Assembly: GCA_012862575.1 (NCBI GenBank)
Contig: BLSF01000021.1
Span: 434,001 to 498,000 of the forward strand
DNA: 64,000 nt
Direction: 5' to 3'
From: Parietichytrium sp. I65-24A
Taxonomy: Eukaryota > Sar > Bigyra > Thraustochytrida > Thraustochytriidae
Part shown: piece by piece, positions 38,378-48,775 of the stretch
Position numbering within the stretch: position 1 is the stretch's first letter
How the letters are laid out: each line of letters starts with the position of its first letter
The notes under the pieces: generated by a model
What the model was told of the DNA's origin: nothing
Database searches by the model: none
What the model saw: the letters and a program-made list of their open reading frames with translations, nothing else
Position numbers and translations under genes: made by a program

Positions 38378-39574
38378 TCACGATGATTTTGCACGGCTGA
38401 ACCAGATGACGAAAACGATTAGAATAATGTTTGCAACAAAGAACAAGATCCCAGCCACCCAAACCTGCAAAAATGTGTTCTGGCCCTGAAACTCCAAATG
38501 GTAAGCGTAGTACAGCCACAATAACTCAAAGGCAAACCAAATTAGCGCTACTGCAACGCCACTGATCACTTTCGCTTTCCCAGCTGAGCCTGTTGAGAAC
38601 AGGAGCGGAAAGAAACACGTGTACCAAACAAAATACTGTGCAGTACAGACTTTGTTGAAGGCAACAAACGCCATGGTCTGGACGCAGAAACAAAGCACAA
38701 TATCCCGGTGCAGCGTCAAGGATGCAACGATTTGCACAATAATCTGAGGAAGGAACGCGCCGATGCCCATTGAAAACCCCAGCGCCTCTCCATAGTGGAG
38801 ATACAGGCCATAAAAGTAGACCGAAAAGTTGTGTCTATTGTCGGTTCGAACGAGGTGGTACAAGTAGGTTTCGTACAAGAATGTCCAACCATACAAAAAA
38901 TAAAAGCCGAGAATCAAAAGAATGCACACCGACGCGCTCACTACAGCAAATGCAAATTTCTGCCTCCAAGCTTCTAAAAGGTACCCTGTATACGTGTAAC
39001 TTTGCCCAGAAGATCCAAAGTATTCGTTATTGAGGTAGAGCAAGATGCTCGGTGCGAAGAAGACAGGAAATATCCTGAAGTGAACAGCTATTCCAAAGAT
39101 GACTGATGCGGCCAACCATTGCTTCTTTTCCAAAAAGTACAACATATAAATCATCAAAAAGCAAATGATCGAGTCTGAGTTTCCACGGGTTGAGATGTTG
39201 ATGGAGAACGGATGGAACAACCAAGCACATGTCCATCGCCATGCCGAAGCCTCACTGCTGTGCTTGGCAAGCAAAAGCCTGTGCAAAAGAACACCAACCA
39301 CCAAATCAAAACACACAAAGAGAAGCTTTCCAAACACCTTGCAACATAAGATGTTCGGGACCATCAGCCAAGCCAAAAGAGGCGTATATCTGTACGTTGC
39401 TCGTGCATACGGAGTGTCGCCGTTGACCACGTGTTGTGCTGCGTCTGTGAAGACCTCATAGTCGACATCGGAGTACTTGACAGCAAGGTTCTCATCTTGC
39501 CAAACTCCGTAGGCGATTAGTAGACCCCGGACGCAGAGCCCGCCAAAAAGAGCTTTGCTCAGGCCGGGGGACAT
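38378..39574 (-). CDS. PIGM: GPI mannosyltransferase 1 (first mannose)
   Basis: A 398-residue ER membrane enzyme. It adds the first alpha-1,4 mannose to the glucosaminyl-PI precursor of GPI anchors, using dolichol-phosphate-mannose. I use ATG 39574 (MSPGLSKALFGG), where the first membrane helix begins. The lumenal loop with the catalytic Asp pair is VKYSDVDYEVFTDAAQHV, followed by the family block YARATYRYTPLLAWLM. Further blocks include HPFSINISTRGNSDS, AVHFRIFPVFFAPSILLYL and CTAQYFVWYTCFFPLL, with about 8-10 membrane spans in all. It implies that this organism makes GPI-anchored surface proteins. It is divergent from the enoyl-CoA hydratase gene. Confidence 0.94.
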   Translation of the reverse strand: MSPGLSKALFGGLCVRGLLIAYGVWQDENLAVKYSDVDYEVFTDAAQHVVNGDTPYARATYRYTPLLAWLMVPNILCCKVFGKLLFVCFDLVVGVLLHRLLLAKHSSEASAWRWTCAWLFHPFSINISTRGNSDSIICFLMIYMLYFLEKKQWLAASVIFGIAVHFRIFPVFFAPSILLYLNNEYFGSSGQSYTYTGYLLEAWRQKFAFAVVSASVCILLILGFYFLYGWTFLYETYLYHLVRTDNRHNFSVYFYGLYLHYGEALGFSMGIGAFLPQIIVQIVASLTLHRDIVLCFCVQTMAFVAFNKVCTAQYFVWYTCFFPLLFSTGSAGKAKVISGVAVALIWFAFELLWLYYAYHLEFQGQNTFLQVWVAGILFFVANIILIVFVIWFSRAKSS

Positions 39575-40105
39575 GACCGACCACCAGCAACACCAGAGAC
39601 CCCGCCCCGAGCAGCTCAGCCGGGCCAAATTATGCTTGGCCTCTGCGCGCACCGGCTGCAGTTTCAATTGACTTCACCTTCGGCTGGACGCTCTCGCTCA
39701 CCAAGTTGCGGAGTCTTAACAAGAGCCTGACGCGCTCACGTCACCGCTGACCTCAACTCACAGTACTCACAGTCAACAAACTGACAATCTCCAGGTTGTG
39801 CGAAACTCACGGACAAGGGGTCACCAGAAGGGGGTTCTGTCCTCACCAGACCTCGAGCTCAGTCCGCCGCGTGTATATCTTGAAGAGAGCGGACTGTGTT
39901 AAGACTGCTACTGAAAACCAAGACGATCCCTGAGTGATCCTGAGTGTCTCGAATGAGTCCACAGTCACAGTCACAGTCACAGTCCGTGAGCGAGCGAGTG
40001 CGTTTGGCTGCTGTCTGCAAGCTCCGAATCTGAGCACGTGTCAAAGAGACCAAGGCAAGAGACGGGTCTGACGAGAAGGTGAGAAGGTGAGGAAGAGGAA
40101 GGAAA
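39575..40105. promoter_or_regulatory. Divergent promoter region between PIGM and the hydratase gene
   Basis: Contains a half-conserved copy of the GTACTCACAGTCA element at 39763-39777 and a CACAGT tandem repeat at 39960-39983. No gene is seen. The regulatory role is inferred. Confidence 0.4.
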
Positions 40106-40876
40106 ATGGGTGAGCTCGTCAAGTTTGAGAAGCGTGGGCACGTCGCCATCTTCACGCTGGACAGGCCTGAGGCCAAGAATGCGGTGTCAGGTAAGCTCTC
40201 CGAGAGGATGGAGAGCCTCATGGAGCAGTTTGAACAAGACGATGACCTTTGGATTGGCATTATCACCTCCTCTGATCCAAAAGTGTTTTGCGCGGGAGCG
40301 GACCTGAAGGCGATTTCGAAAGGGGAAAATATCTCCACGAAGAAAGGCGGTTTTGCAGGCCTCGTGCATTTTCCACGCAAAAAGCCCCTTATTGCGGCAG
40401 TGGATGGGGCTGCTCTTGCTGGAGGGTGTGAAATCGTTCTCACCTGTGACATGATTGTCGCGTCCAAGATGGCCCGCTTTGGAGTTCCTGAAGTGAAGAG
40501 GTCACTGGTGCCTGCTGCTGGCGGCCTCTTTCGACTTCCTCGAAAACTTCCAAACAGCATTGCCATGGAGATGCTGCTTACGGGAGATCCAATCGGTGCC
40601 GAGAGAATGCATGCTCTTGGATTCGTTAACGTCCTCACCGAGGCAGGAAAGGCGTTGGAAGGGGCCCTCAACCTCGCTCAGAGAATTGAAGTGAATGCAC
40701 CACTTGCTGTTCGCGAGGCAAGAAACGTCTCCATCTCGACCACTTTTGCCGATGACGAAAGAGCTTGGAAAGAATCCCAAGCGTCCATGGGCAGACTCGC
40801 AAAAACCCCAGATTTCAAGGAAGGTCCCAAAGCTTTTATCGAGAAGCGTGCCCCGAGGTGGACTGGCAAACTTTAA
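40106..40876 (+). CDS. Enoyl-CoA hydratase/isomerase (crotonase) family protein
   Basis: A 256-residue protein of the crotonase fold, which binds CoA thioesters in an oxyanion hole. FTLDRPEAKNAVS marks the N-terminus. VFCAGADLKAIS (about residues 62-72) and VDGAALAGGCEIVLTCD (about 100-116) form the oxyanion hole. PEVKRSLVPAAGGLFRLPR follows at about 128, with Glu at the usual catalytic-acid position. The second catalytic Glu of classic hydratases is less clear, so it could be a hydratase, an isomerase or another member. There is no N-terminal presequence. The C-terminus ends GKL, only a weak match to a peroxisomal signal, so location is unclear. Confidence 0.88.
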   Translation: MGELVKFEKRGHVAIFTLDRPEAKNAVSGKLSERMESLMEQFEQDDDLWIGIITSSDPKVFCAGADLKAISKGENISTKKGGFAGLVHFPRKKPLIAAVDGAALAGGCEIVLTCDMIVASKMARFGVPEVKRSLVPAAGGLFRLPRKLPNSIAMEMLLTGDPIGAERMHALGFVNVLTEAGKALEGALNLAQRIEVNAPLAVREARNVSISTTFADDERAWKESQASMGRLAKTPDFKEGPKAFIEKRAPRWTGKL

Positions 40877-41295
40877 AAATACTGAAAGATTCGTTGTGTC
40901 AGAGACACGATCCACGAACTGTGTGCTTTTCAAACCAGTTTAAAAGTTACAGTACGGAACAGGCCGGTTCAAAATTATTCCAATCGGCTTAACTCTACGT
41001 TTAAGTTATTGTTTCTTCCTTTCTGTTTTCTTTTCCTTTTTTAAAGCTGAACAAGATGGCCAAAGGGATTGTCGCTTGAGGCGCAAGAGATGTTCAATGG
41101 GCATACACTCTGCCGGTCTGTGAGTGTACACACAATTTGCAGCATAGGGTAAATGTGAGCACAGGCCGGGACTCGCAAACAGTAGACTATCATACGTGGC
41201 TATTCCTGCTCACGGCTTATCGAAACGGTTCCTTCCTTCCTTCTTCCTTCATTCCTTTCTTTTTTGGAACAAAGTGAAGAGAGAGTTTGAAAGAA
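40877..41295. other. Convergent intergenic region
   Basis: 3' flanks of the hydratase and kinase genes, with a TTCC-rich low-complexity run near 41230-41262. No gene is seen. Confidence 0.6.
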
Positions 41296-43563
41296 CTAAA
41301 ATGCCTTGAACATGGCCTGGTCCCCAGAAAAGGGATGCGTAGATTCTCTGACGCGCCGAAATGCTTCGACGTCAAAGTGCGAAGTATCCAGGTGACCGTT
41401 CAGCTCAGGAACCCACGGGGCCTTGATCTGCTTCTCTCTCAACTTGGGGAAGGAGATATCCTCAAAGTATTCGTGTGGGAGCTTGAGCTGTGCGCACGTG
41501 AGCCGTGTCTGAGGGTTCGGATCCCACAGCCGTCGGAGAAGCTGAGAGACAACCACGTAGTCGTGCTCGTGGGCAAACACCTGTGCTAATTGGTTCCAGT
41601 TGACTACTTTTGCACCTTCCATTATCCGCTTAAAAACAATCATATTGTCGTTGTTTCCCGAGGTGTCTGCGAAAGGAGAGTATTGCGTAAGCAGCTCAAA
41701 AATTAATACACCAAGGCTCCAACAGTCCACAGCCCAGAAATGCCCACTGCGAGAGACTGCCTCCGGCGCAAGGTAGTCCGGAGTACCGCACAGCGTTCGA
41801 GTGGTCTCTCCGTGCTCAAGTTGTTTAGCGAATCCAAAGTCGATAATTTTCAAGTAACCATCGGAAGAGAGCACAAGATTCTCGAGCTTGAGATCCCTGT
41901 ATGCAATTCGCTTGCGGTGCAAGTACGATAAGCCTTCGGTGATACATGCGGCATAAAACTTCACGTCTTCGGCTGGCAGTCCGCCGTTACTACTTATGAC
42001 GCGTGAAAATAGCTCGCCACCTTGAACAAGCTCGAGAAGCATGTATATGTGATGCCTGGTTTGAAATGTTTTGATCAGCGAGAGAATGAACGGGTGCGAG
42101 GTTTGCTCAAGTATACTACGCTCATTATTGACGTGCTGAACTTGATTTCTGGAAACGAGATCTTGCTTGTTCATGGTCTTGAGTGCAAAGGAAAGCTCCT
42201 CTTGTGCTGGCATCTCGTCAGCATTTGGGTTATTGCCAGGTGAAAAGGTGACAATCCTTACCACGGAAAAGGCCCCCTCGCCAATTACCTGCATGATCTG
42301 CAGGGAGTTGAGACTTTCTAGCGTAGCAGCAATGTCGCATCGCTCGTGCCTAAATACAGTTTCGTGATTATCCTCCTTGCGCATTTCTGATTTGCTGGCA
42401 ATTCGCCGAATCACCGTGTCACTATTCGAGACCACTTGCGCAAAAGCGTTTCGAGAGAGGGTGAAGCATACAGTATACTCAACAGCGCGAACCGTCGCGC
42501 TTCTTGGGTCTTTACTCAAGAGCGCCATTTCGCCAAACCACTGCCCTTCCTTGAGCGTTGCCAAGTGGTGTTCGCGCCGCTCCACGTTTGTAGGAAAATG
42601 GCTCATGGTACTCGCCGCTCGTGAATGCGTTGCTCGGCCGCTCGAGTAAGCGGCAGTTGGACTATTACAGCTGCTTTTTGCCCGGCGATGTCCGGATCTC
42701 TCGCTAGTGTTGAGTTCTTCCATCAAGGTATCCAAATCTTCAATGTTAACAGCACCTTCGTGGGAATCGTCTTCGCTGGACTGCCGTCGCTTATTCACGT
42801 GAACTGACACCTCCACGGTCCCCTTCGAAATGGTATAAAACTTATCATTCACACCGGGCTGGAGTATCTCCCCCTCTGAACAAATCACCGTACCGGGAGG
42901 GAAGACCTCCTCTTGCATGACTGCAGCAATACGCCGTACTTTGCTGTTGTCCAGCTTCTCGAATTCCGGGATCATTTGCAGCTGCGCCACGCGCTTTTCT
43001 ATATTTTCAGACATGAAGTTGCTCTCCAACTGCCGGAGTGTTTCACGTGGCAGACACCAAAGTCTGGCCGCTTCGGAGGAGACGGACACTGTCGCAGCTC
43101 GCAACGAGTCAAACAAGACAGCCAACTCCCCGAACACTCGATTCTGGCCGAGGGTGTCTACTACACTGCTGGACGCCTCAGAACTGCTCACATCAAGGAC
43201 GCCGGTTTCCACCACGTAAAGAGTGTCCCCAACTTCTCCCTCTCTGATAACAACTTGTCCTCTAGTCGCGTCAAGTTTTGTCATCGATTTTGCTATTCGC
43301 TCAATCTGCTCTCTGCTCGTCCCGGAGAACAAAAAATGGTTCCACATGACATCCACCAAACCTGGCCATATTTCGGCGGCCTCTGGCACACTGTCCCATG
43401 CCTCTAAAGCCTTATCCTGGCTGGAGTCCTCGCAGGCACTGGGAGAGTCGCACCCAGCTGAGTGTTCTTGCAGAGCTCCAAGGGTCTGACTGCTTTGGGC
43501 CTCACTGCTTTGTGTTTCCGGCAGGTAAAAAAGCTCTTGGCGCCTCTTGTAAACCTTATCCAT
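41296..43563 (-). CDS. cGMP-dependent-type protein kinase (two cyclic-nucleotide domains plus AGC kinase)
   Basis: A 755-residue protein from ATG 43563 (MDKVYKRRQE). The frame is open for 75 more codons upstream but offers no ATG and no splice site I could support. Two cyclic-nucleotide-binding domains precede the kinase. The first has cassette FGELAVLFDSLRAATV (about 144-159) and the second FGEMALLSKDPRSATV (about 343-358). Both keep the Glu and Arg that hold the cyclic phosphate. The second is split by a ~75-residue Ser-rich insert (about 258-332). The kinase spans about 424-700: IGEGAFSVV, FALKTMN, YRDLKLENLVL, DFGFAK and TLCGTPDYLAPE. An FxxF-type C-terminus (FKAF) is present, as in PKA and PKG. 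Ligand choice between cGMP and cAMP is not certain from sequence. Confidence 0.9.
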   Translation of the reverse strand: MDKVYKRRQELFYLPETQSSEAQSSQTLGALQEHSAGCDSPSACEDSSQDKALEAWDSVPEAAEIWPGLVDVMWNHFLFSGTSREQIERIAKSMTKLDATRGQVVIREGEVGDTLYVVETGVLDVSSSEASSSVVDTLGQNRVFGELAVLFDSLRAATVSVSSEAARLWCLPRETLRQLESNFMSENIEKRVAQLQMIPEFEKLDNSKVRRIAAVMQEEVFPPGTVICSEGEILQPGVNDKFYTISKGTVEVSVHVNKRRQSSEDDSHEGAVNIEDLDTLMEELNTSERSGHRRAKSSCNSPTAAYSSGRATHSRAASTMSHFPTNVERREHHLATLKEGQWFGEMALLSKDPRSATVRAVEYTVCFTLSRNAFAQVVSNSDTVIRRIASKSEMRKEDNHETVFRHERCDIAATLESLNSLQIMQVIGEGAFSVVRIVTFSPGNNPNADEMPAQEELSFALKTMNKQDLVSRNQVQHVNNERSILEQTSHPFILSLIKTFQTRHHIYMLLELVQGGELFSRVISSNGGLPAEDVKFYAACITEGLSYLHRKRIAYRDLKLENLVLSSDGYLKIIDFGFAKQLEHGETTRTLCGTPDYLAPEAVSRSGHFWAVDCWSLGVLIFELLTQYSPFADTSGNNDNMIVFKRIMEGAKVVNWNQLAQVFAHEHDYVVVSQLLRRLWDPNPQTRLTCAQLKLPHEYFEDISFPKLREKQIKAPWVPELNGHLDTSHFDVEAFRRVRESTHPFSGDQAMFKAF

Positions 43564-44512
43564 CCCGTCAGCTACCCAAAACGAGGAAGACCTCGTCCAC
43601 GTGTGCGAAGCCAGTGTGTCTACGCTCGGAGAGGCGATCACGCCGATTCCACCGCCCTGCAAACGCTCGTCTTCGAGCTCGGTTCTGGCGCTTGCTTTCC
43701 CACTCTCAACCTGAGACTTGGGCTGCGTGGGTCTACCGCCCGCTGTGCACCGAGTATCGTATGGAGACGCTGAGACCAGATTTGTCAATAGTCAACAAGG
43801 TGACTGGGTGAGCGAGAACTTGGCCTTGACAAGACTCGCAGGAAGCGTCAAAGTGAGGATCCAGGCCGCGCGCAAGGCCAGTGCGCTCGCAGTTCGCCGG
43901 CTGTTCCGCTGGCTGAAGATGGCCGCGAATGTGCCTTCTCGGAAGCTGACAGACAGGGCGCTCGTGTGCTCGTGTGCTCGTGTGCTGTGCCGTTTTAGAA
44001 AGGGGAAAGGCGCGAGGCATGGCCCGTGCATTGGGGCCAAGGACTCGATAATCAAATCCCTAGTACTGCGGGGGCGCACACCCGTGGGCGAAGCTGAGTG
44101 TCAGTGACACACTGACACTTTCTATTGAGTCAATAAAGAGAACCTTAGTAGATTGGTAGAACTTGCCGTGATTGAAGGAGGTACTACTAAAAGTGCCATA
44201 AGGAGAGGACAAAATTGTTACCTACCGCCTTTTTAACAACAATGCTATGGTCTCTTACTCTGACAAACTTTTCCTATTGTTACCGCTAATAGTCATTCGT
44301 GCATTCTGCAGGACCAGCAGACAGACCTTCGGAGCATCCAAGCTCTCTCTGAGGAGTCAGACTTTGTCCGTATCAAACAGAGCAAAGGTTTCATTGGAAG
44401 ATGGAATAAATGGAGGACCGATAATATATACATTCATACAGGACTCCCTCATCGTTTTGAATTTTGAACTGACACCGGCTTCAGTAGTGCGTTGCACGCA
44501 AGTAAAGGCAAG
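43564..44512. other. Intergenic region upstream of the kinase and downstream of the carrier gene
   Basis: No supportable gene. A GTGCTCGTGTGCTCGT repeat lies at 43960-43985 and AATAAA at 44132. A possible N-terminal extension of the kinase reaches into its left part. Confidence 0.5.
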
Positions 44513-45454
44513 CTACTTTTTGTCAGCGCCGACGCCACCACTCAAGTACTTTTTGGAAAGCTCGTAGACAGTGACTGTGATGGCAGAAGATGGCATCACG
44601 CGCAATAAATTAGGCACGAGACCTCGATACAGACCAAGTATACCCTGCTGCTGGTACATGGATCGAAATGTCTGCGTTGTTGAGTGATATATGGATTGCC
44701 GCTGTTGCATGCGGGCTTTGACGACCTGGTATGGGTATGTGATGGTGGACGCCACACTTTTGGATATCGCACCGAGGCACATGTAGTCAGTAGCGTCAAG
44801 AGGTTTTGGGGTCAAGTGTTTCAGCTCTTCGTACACCATCCACTGGATCGCACCATTCGAAACCAGCAACAAAGCAGGAACAATACCCTTGTAAAAACCA
44901 GCAAGACCTTCCTCCACCCAAATTAGCCGGACTGCATGACGAAAGCTCTTGTACGGCTCTTTGCCAGGGGTTTGCAGCTCCATTCTCGTTTTGATTAACC
45001 ACAGAGGATTTGTGCAGATCGAAGTCATGGATCCAGCAAGGGCGCTGGTCCACAAGTACTCGAACGCGGAGAGCCGCCGGCCGTCGTGCCCGACAATCGC
45101 CTTAATCCGCTCATAAAACAGAAAGTAGAGCCCCCATGACGTACAGCTGCCAAGAAGAGCCGGTACGACGCCGCGATACAGGCCTTTGAGGCCGAGCTCT
45201 CTTTGTATGGATCTAAGGGTCAACACTCCGTCTTCTGCAAGGCCCCCGCGGAGCCTCAGCTTCGTCCGCTCCACCCAGCCGTACTTTCGAATGGACTCAT
45301 CAACCTGAAATCTTGTTTTGATGAGATCCAACGGGTGCAGAACCACTGTAGTCGCAAAGCCCGCGAACAGTCCGCTTACGAATGCGACCGGCCCACTTTT
45401 CGCAGCGCTTGCGCTCTTTCCCGAGGCCTCTGAGTCAGGGGAGCGGCTTGCCAT
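44513..45454 (-). CDS. Mitochondrial carrier, folate/FAD (SLC25A32) type
   Basis: A 313-residue SLC25 carrier with three repeats of about 100 residues, each with a PxD/E/W-x-[KR] signature: HPLDLIKTRFQV, NPLWLIKTRMELQ and YPYQVVKARMQQR. The PLWLIKTR and YPYQVVKAR forms are typical of the folate/FAD (MFT, FLX1) and NAD branch, not of the ADP/ATP carriers. Six membrane helices are expected. It would move a nucleotide-type or folate cofactor across the inner mitochondrial or plastid membrane. The substrate is inferred from motif type only. The start at ATG 45454 is immediately followed by a short polar N-terminus without a presequence, normal for the family. Confidence 0.9.
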   Translation of the reverse strand: MASRSPDSEASGKSASAAKSGPVAFVSGLFAGFATTVVLHPLDLIKTRFQVDESIRKYGWVERTKLRLRGGLAEDGVLTLRSIQRELGLKGLYRGVVPALLGSCTSWGLYFLFYERIKAIVGHDGRRLSAFEYLWTSALAGSMTSICTNPLWLIKTRMELQTPGKEPYKSFRHAVRLIWVEEGLAGFYKGIVPALLLVSNGAIQWMVYEELKHLTPKPLDATDYMCLGAISKSVASTITYPYQVVKARMQQRQSIYHSTTQTFRSMYQQQGILGLYRGLVPNLLRVMPSSAITVTVYELSKKYLSGGVGADKK

Positions 45455-46042
45455 CCTCCGCGGATTTAAGCTTCAGCTTCAGCTGCTGAGAGCTGAGAGC
45501 TGAGTGCTGGGAGCTGAAAGCTGAGAGCTGAGAGCTGAGAACGGACTCTCCGAGGGTCTAGCAGGACGTCCGCTTGTGGGAGGCCGCGGTGGCGATCTAC
45601 TCTTGGTCGCTTCCCCAGTCTGGTGGCATTGTTCGCTCCACAGTCGCCGCTGTCAAGCTTATTCAATGTCAACACGCAGCCTCAAGTCTGTGGTTTCGAA
45701 CTCTCATCCCACCACTCGCACCACAGACATTCCCGAGCCACAAATAGCATGTGATAGCATGTGATACTAGTACCGATAATGGTATTGACAGTGTGGGTAC
45801 TGACAGTGAATACCATGACAGCCTCACCACAAATCACCGCCCTCGCAAAACAAAAGACGGATCTATTTGCATCTTATTCCCAGCCTCTACAACTTCCGGA
45901 CTTCTGGGTTGTCTGGTGCTCTTCGAACGATTCAAGTTCGTTCGCCGTTATCATACTGATTGCAGCAGGCTGCCAGTGCCTGGTCAACGAGCACGCACAC
46001 GCCTCAGCGAGAGCATGGTTGTGGCATTGAGGCGGCGCCGTT
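45455..46042. other. Divergent promoter region with an AGAGCTG repeat
   Basis: An AGAGCTG/GAGCTGA repeat lies at 45484-45540 next to the carrier start. At 45781-45814 lies GGTATTGACAGTGTG followed by GTACTGACAGTGAATACC, one of the recurring intergenic elements. No gene is seen. Confidence 0.5.
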
Positions 46043-48775
46043 ATGCTTCACCTCGTTCTTCAAAGTGAGGAGCCCGTTCTCCGGGAGCTTTTCTTTCAGT
46101 GCAGTAACGGTAACACCCAAGCTACTTTCTCGAGCACCTATGCGCGGCTTTTATCGTATGCGTTCCCTGTGCAGCTGGACAAAGCAGACCTCTCGAAGGC
46201 ATTCGAGCAAGCTCGCGGCCCAAGCGGGCCAAGCCATCGACCCTTGGAGTACGACGAATGGTGCAAAGCACTGGCGCAAGCTAGCAAGAAGGTGTTTCCT
46301 GGAGCGAGTTCGACTTCTTCATCGTTAAGAAGCTTTACAAAACTCGTGTCCTTTTGTAATTTGATCTGCGCAGACCCCTCAGAATTCGTGCACTTGTTGA
46401 GCTGTGCGCAAATTCTAAACATCAGCTTTTGCTATTGGGACGCGTTCAGATTGCACAAACACTGTGCTTCAAGGGGTTTCCGCGGCCTCGTCCATGCACT
46501 TAAATGTAGCAAGGGAATAGAGAACCAAGTCGCCACGGATGACTTCCCAAAATTCGTGCAATTTTTGGTGAATGTCGATCGATCGTGTAAACCCAAGTAC
46601 AGTTTGACTCTCCTGGCGACTCTCGACAAGCTCTCGGTAGTTCTCATCGAGCTCTATCCAGAGATGGGGCTCGGGCTCACATTCGTGGACTTTGTAGACA
46701 AAGTCGTTCGCGACAAACTGCTTCCGGTAATTTACGCAACACGTCTTTGCAAAGACGAGGAGAAGAAGTCTGCAGATCTGTCGCCTCCGATCGATAACTC
46801 CCCTAAAGTGGTGAGCTCTGAAGACCCGCAGCGTGAAATTGATGACCTCGAATCCGAATGCTCTCGATTTAGCACCATCGAAGCGTGGCTCAGGTTCAAG
46901 AATGTCTGTCCTCATCTTCTTGACGTCGACGTTGCAAAAGCTTGTTGGGAGGCAACTGACTCGTTCTCACTGTTTCTCACATCACTTGCCAAAATATACA
47001 ACTCCTCCAATGCACTTGAAACCGGCGTCGCGGGCTCAGAGGCGCTCCTTTCCGAAGCTGAGCAATTGGCACGATTCCTTCATCTTCTTGCAGCCCCGGA
47101 AGATGCGACCAGACATGCCCGGGGAGGCCAAGGTCATCTGGATGGAACACTTGTAGATAAAAACTTTGACAGCACAACGTTCGACGGAGCATGCCTTGAC
47201 GCACGTCTCAGCGAAGACGAGAGTAGCGTTTGGAGCGGACAGGGGGACTCCGCTCTGATGCGCCTTTTTTCGGCCGCGCGGATTGGCGATGAAGATGTTT
47301 GGAGTGCAGTGACCTGGTTTGGGTTCGTCTATCAGTTCACGACCCCTGTATTGAGTTGGGCAAAGCTTTGCGAAATTATTAGCCAGCGAGAGAAACTTTC
47401 TTTTCAGAACTTTATACGCGCCATGGAGCGGCTCGCTGAAGAGGATGTGAGGCTCTTGTTCCCGCGGAATGTCACTGCATCTGGTATTGCGAATCAGATA
47501 CGGGGACTTGACGTCCTGTTTATTTTTCGTCTATTCCGTCTCTGCGAAGTGGAAATTGAAGCTTGTGGAGTGTTTGACAAGCTAGTGAGCCGGTGGATTG
47601 CACGCTGCGAGAAGAGCACGGCGAGTGCAGAGAGCTACCCGATCAAGGTTCAGCAGCTATACATTTCTCTCTTGAGCTCTGCCGACCACTCCTCCAACTT
47701 AGAGATTGCAACAACCTTCATTTGCGCATTTTTTCTCGGCGTGCGAGCTAATGGTATTGATTTCGAGGGGCAAAAGGTGGCACAAGTCTTGGCAGACCCT
47801 TCCCGTATGAGTACTATCATCGCGCTGGTCGAGCAATTCGGCCTCCTTGAGCAGAATAAAGTCGTGGACATATTCTGCTTAGTCGATATGTTGTACATGA
47901 TTTTGCTGTCTTTGGACAGCACTGATGCGGACTCCACGATTGGGTCTTTCCTCTTGCATAATGATTCTCCGTATGAGGACGTACCTGATAAGCTGACAGA
48001 GCTCCGGGCAGATGTGATATGCAAACGAAGGCTTTTAATGGTGTCCTGTGCAACATCCCGTACTGACCTTGAGTTCGTCGAGCAGAGCTTTGCAGCCGTG
48101 CGAATAGTGGTTGATCTCCGGGCCTTTACGCCGTCAATCAATCTTGCCGACAAGTACATGGAGCTAGTCGGGTCACGTTTAGGTGACTCCACTGTTGTCT
48201 TTCTCCCATTGCTTTGCGAGACTGTACTTCGCTTAGCTTACGAAGAAGGTGCTTCACAGTCAGTTCAGGAACTCGTTGCTGGCCTCCTCTCGCCACCCCT
48301 GCATCTCTCTAAAATCGTGGCTTACGATTACTTGTTGCACCCAGAAGTCGCAATGAAGCTTGAGGGCGCACGCGATATGATAAGAAGAGTGTATAGTAGG
48401 TCTAAGAAGCTGTCGGAAGCTGAAAGTGGCTTGTTGACGAAGCGTGGGTTTGAGCGGATTGTAACTGCGCTGAATATGTCAATTGGTGTCGCGGATGATG
48501 TACACAAGGTTGCACTGCTCGACATTCTGCGAGACAAGCCTCTGCTCGCCAGCGTCTTTGCTTGCACCTCAGACGAACAAAATTTAATGAGCGAAAACGG
48601 CTTCCACGAAGCGTTAGGCAGGATCGCTCTTGCCAGTGCTCAGCTTGCCTCACGAAGGCTTCCGGAAAAACAGTCTGCAGGCAGCTGGAGCGGGACCGCA
48701 ACAGAACAGGAGGTCGTTCTGCTTCAAAGCTCAATCGCCAGCATTGTTGGTGGCATTGTAGTTCTGCATATTTAA
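46043..48775 (+). CDS. Large protein with a p25-alpha-like N-terminus, function unknown
   Basis: A 910-residue single exon from ATG 46043. Residues about 20-90 (FSSTYARLLSYAFPVQLDKAD, then PLEYDEWCKALAQASKKVFPG) resemble the p25-alpha/TPPP pattern of an EF-hand-like fold, a family linked to microtubules in flagellated cells. This match is by eye and moderate. The remaining ~800 residues are helix-rich, with evenly spread hydrophobics and no membrane spans, and may be helical repeats of unknown type. A link to cilia or microtubules is a hypothesis only. The gene model needs no introns. Confidence 0.7.
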   Translation: MLHLVLQSEEPVLRELFFQCSNGNTQATFSSTYARLLSYAFPVQLDKADLSKAFEQARGPSGPSHRPLEYDEWCKALAQASKKVFPGASSTSSSLRSFTKLVSFCNLICADPSEFVHLLSCAQILNISFCYWDAFRLHKHCASRGFRGLVHALKCSKGIENQVATDDFPKFVQFLVNVDRSCKPKYSLTLLATLDKLSVVLIELYPEMGLGLTFVDFVDKVVRDKLLPVIYATRLCKDEEKKSADLSPPIDNSPKVVSSEDPQREIDDLESECSRFSTIEAWLRFKNVCPHLLDVDVAKACWEATDSFSLFLTSLAKIYNSSNALETGVAGSEALLSEAEQLARFLHLLAAPEDATRHARGGQGHLDGTLVDKNFDSTTFDGACLDARLSEDESSVWSGQGDSALMRLFSAARIGDEDVWSAVTWFGFVYQFTTPVLSWAKLCEIISQREKLSFQNFIRAMERLAEEDVRLLFPRNVTASGIANQIRGLDVLFIFRLFRLCEVEIEACGVFDKLVSRWIARCEKSTASAESYPIKVQQLYISLLSSADHSSNLEIATTFICAFFLGVRANGIDFEGQKVAQVLADPSRMSTIIALVEQFGLLEQNKVVDIFCLVDMLYMILLSLDSTDADSTIGSFLLHNDSPYEDVPDKLTELRADVICKRRLLMVSCATSRTDLEFVEQSFAAVRIVVDLRAFTPSINLADKYMELVGSRLGDSTVVFLPLLCETVLRLAYEEGASQSVQELVAGLLSPPLHLSKIVAYDYLLHPEVAMKLEGARDMIRRVYSRSKKLSEAESGLLTKRGFERIVTALNMSIGVADDVHKVALLDILRDKPLLASVFACTSDEQNLMSENGFHEALGRIALASAQLASRRLPEKQSAGSWSGTATEQEVVLLQSSIASIVGGIVVLHI

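Noticed and set aside
43564-43788. 75-codon N-terminal extension of the kinase
   Set aside because: No ATG in the extension and no splice donor found upstream; the first in-frame ATG at 43563 was used.
44247-44567. 106-codon plus-strand frame with a hydrophobic start
   Set aside because: Overlaps the carrier 3' end, no recognisable family, and no supporting signals.
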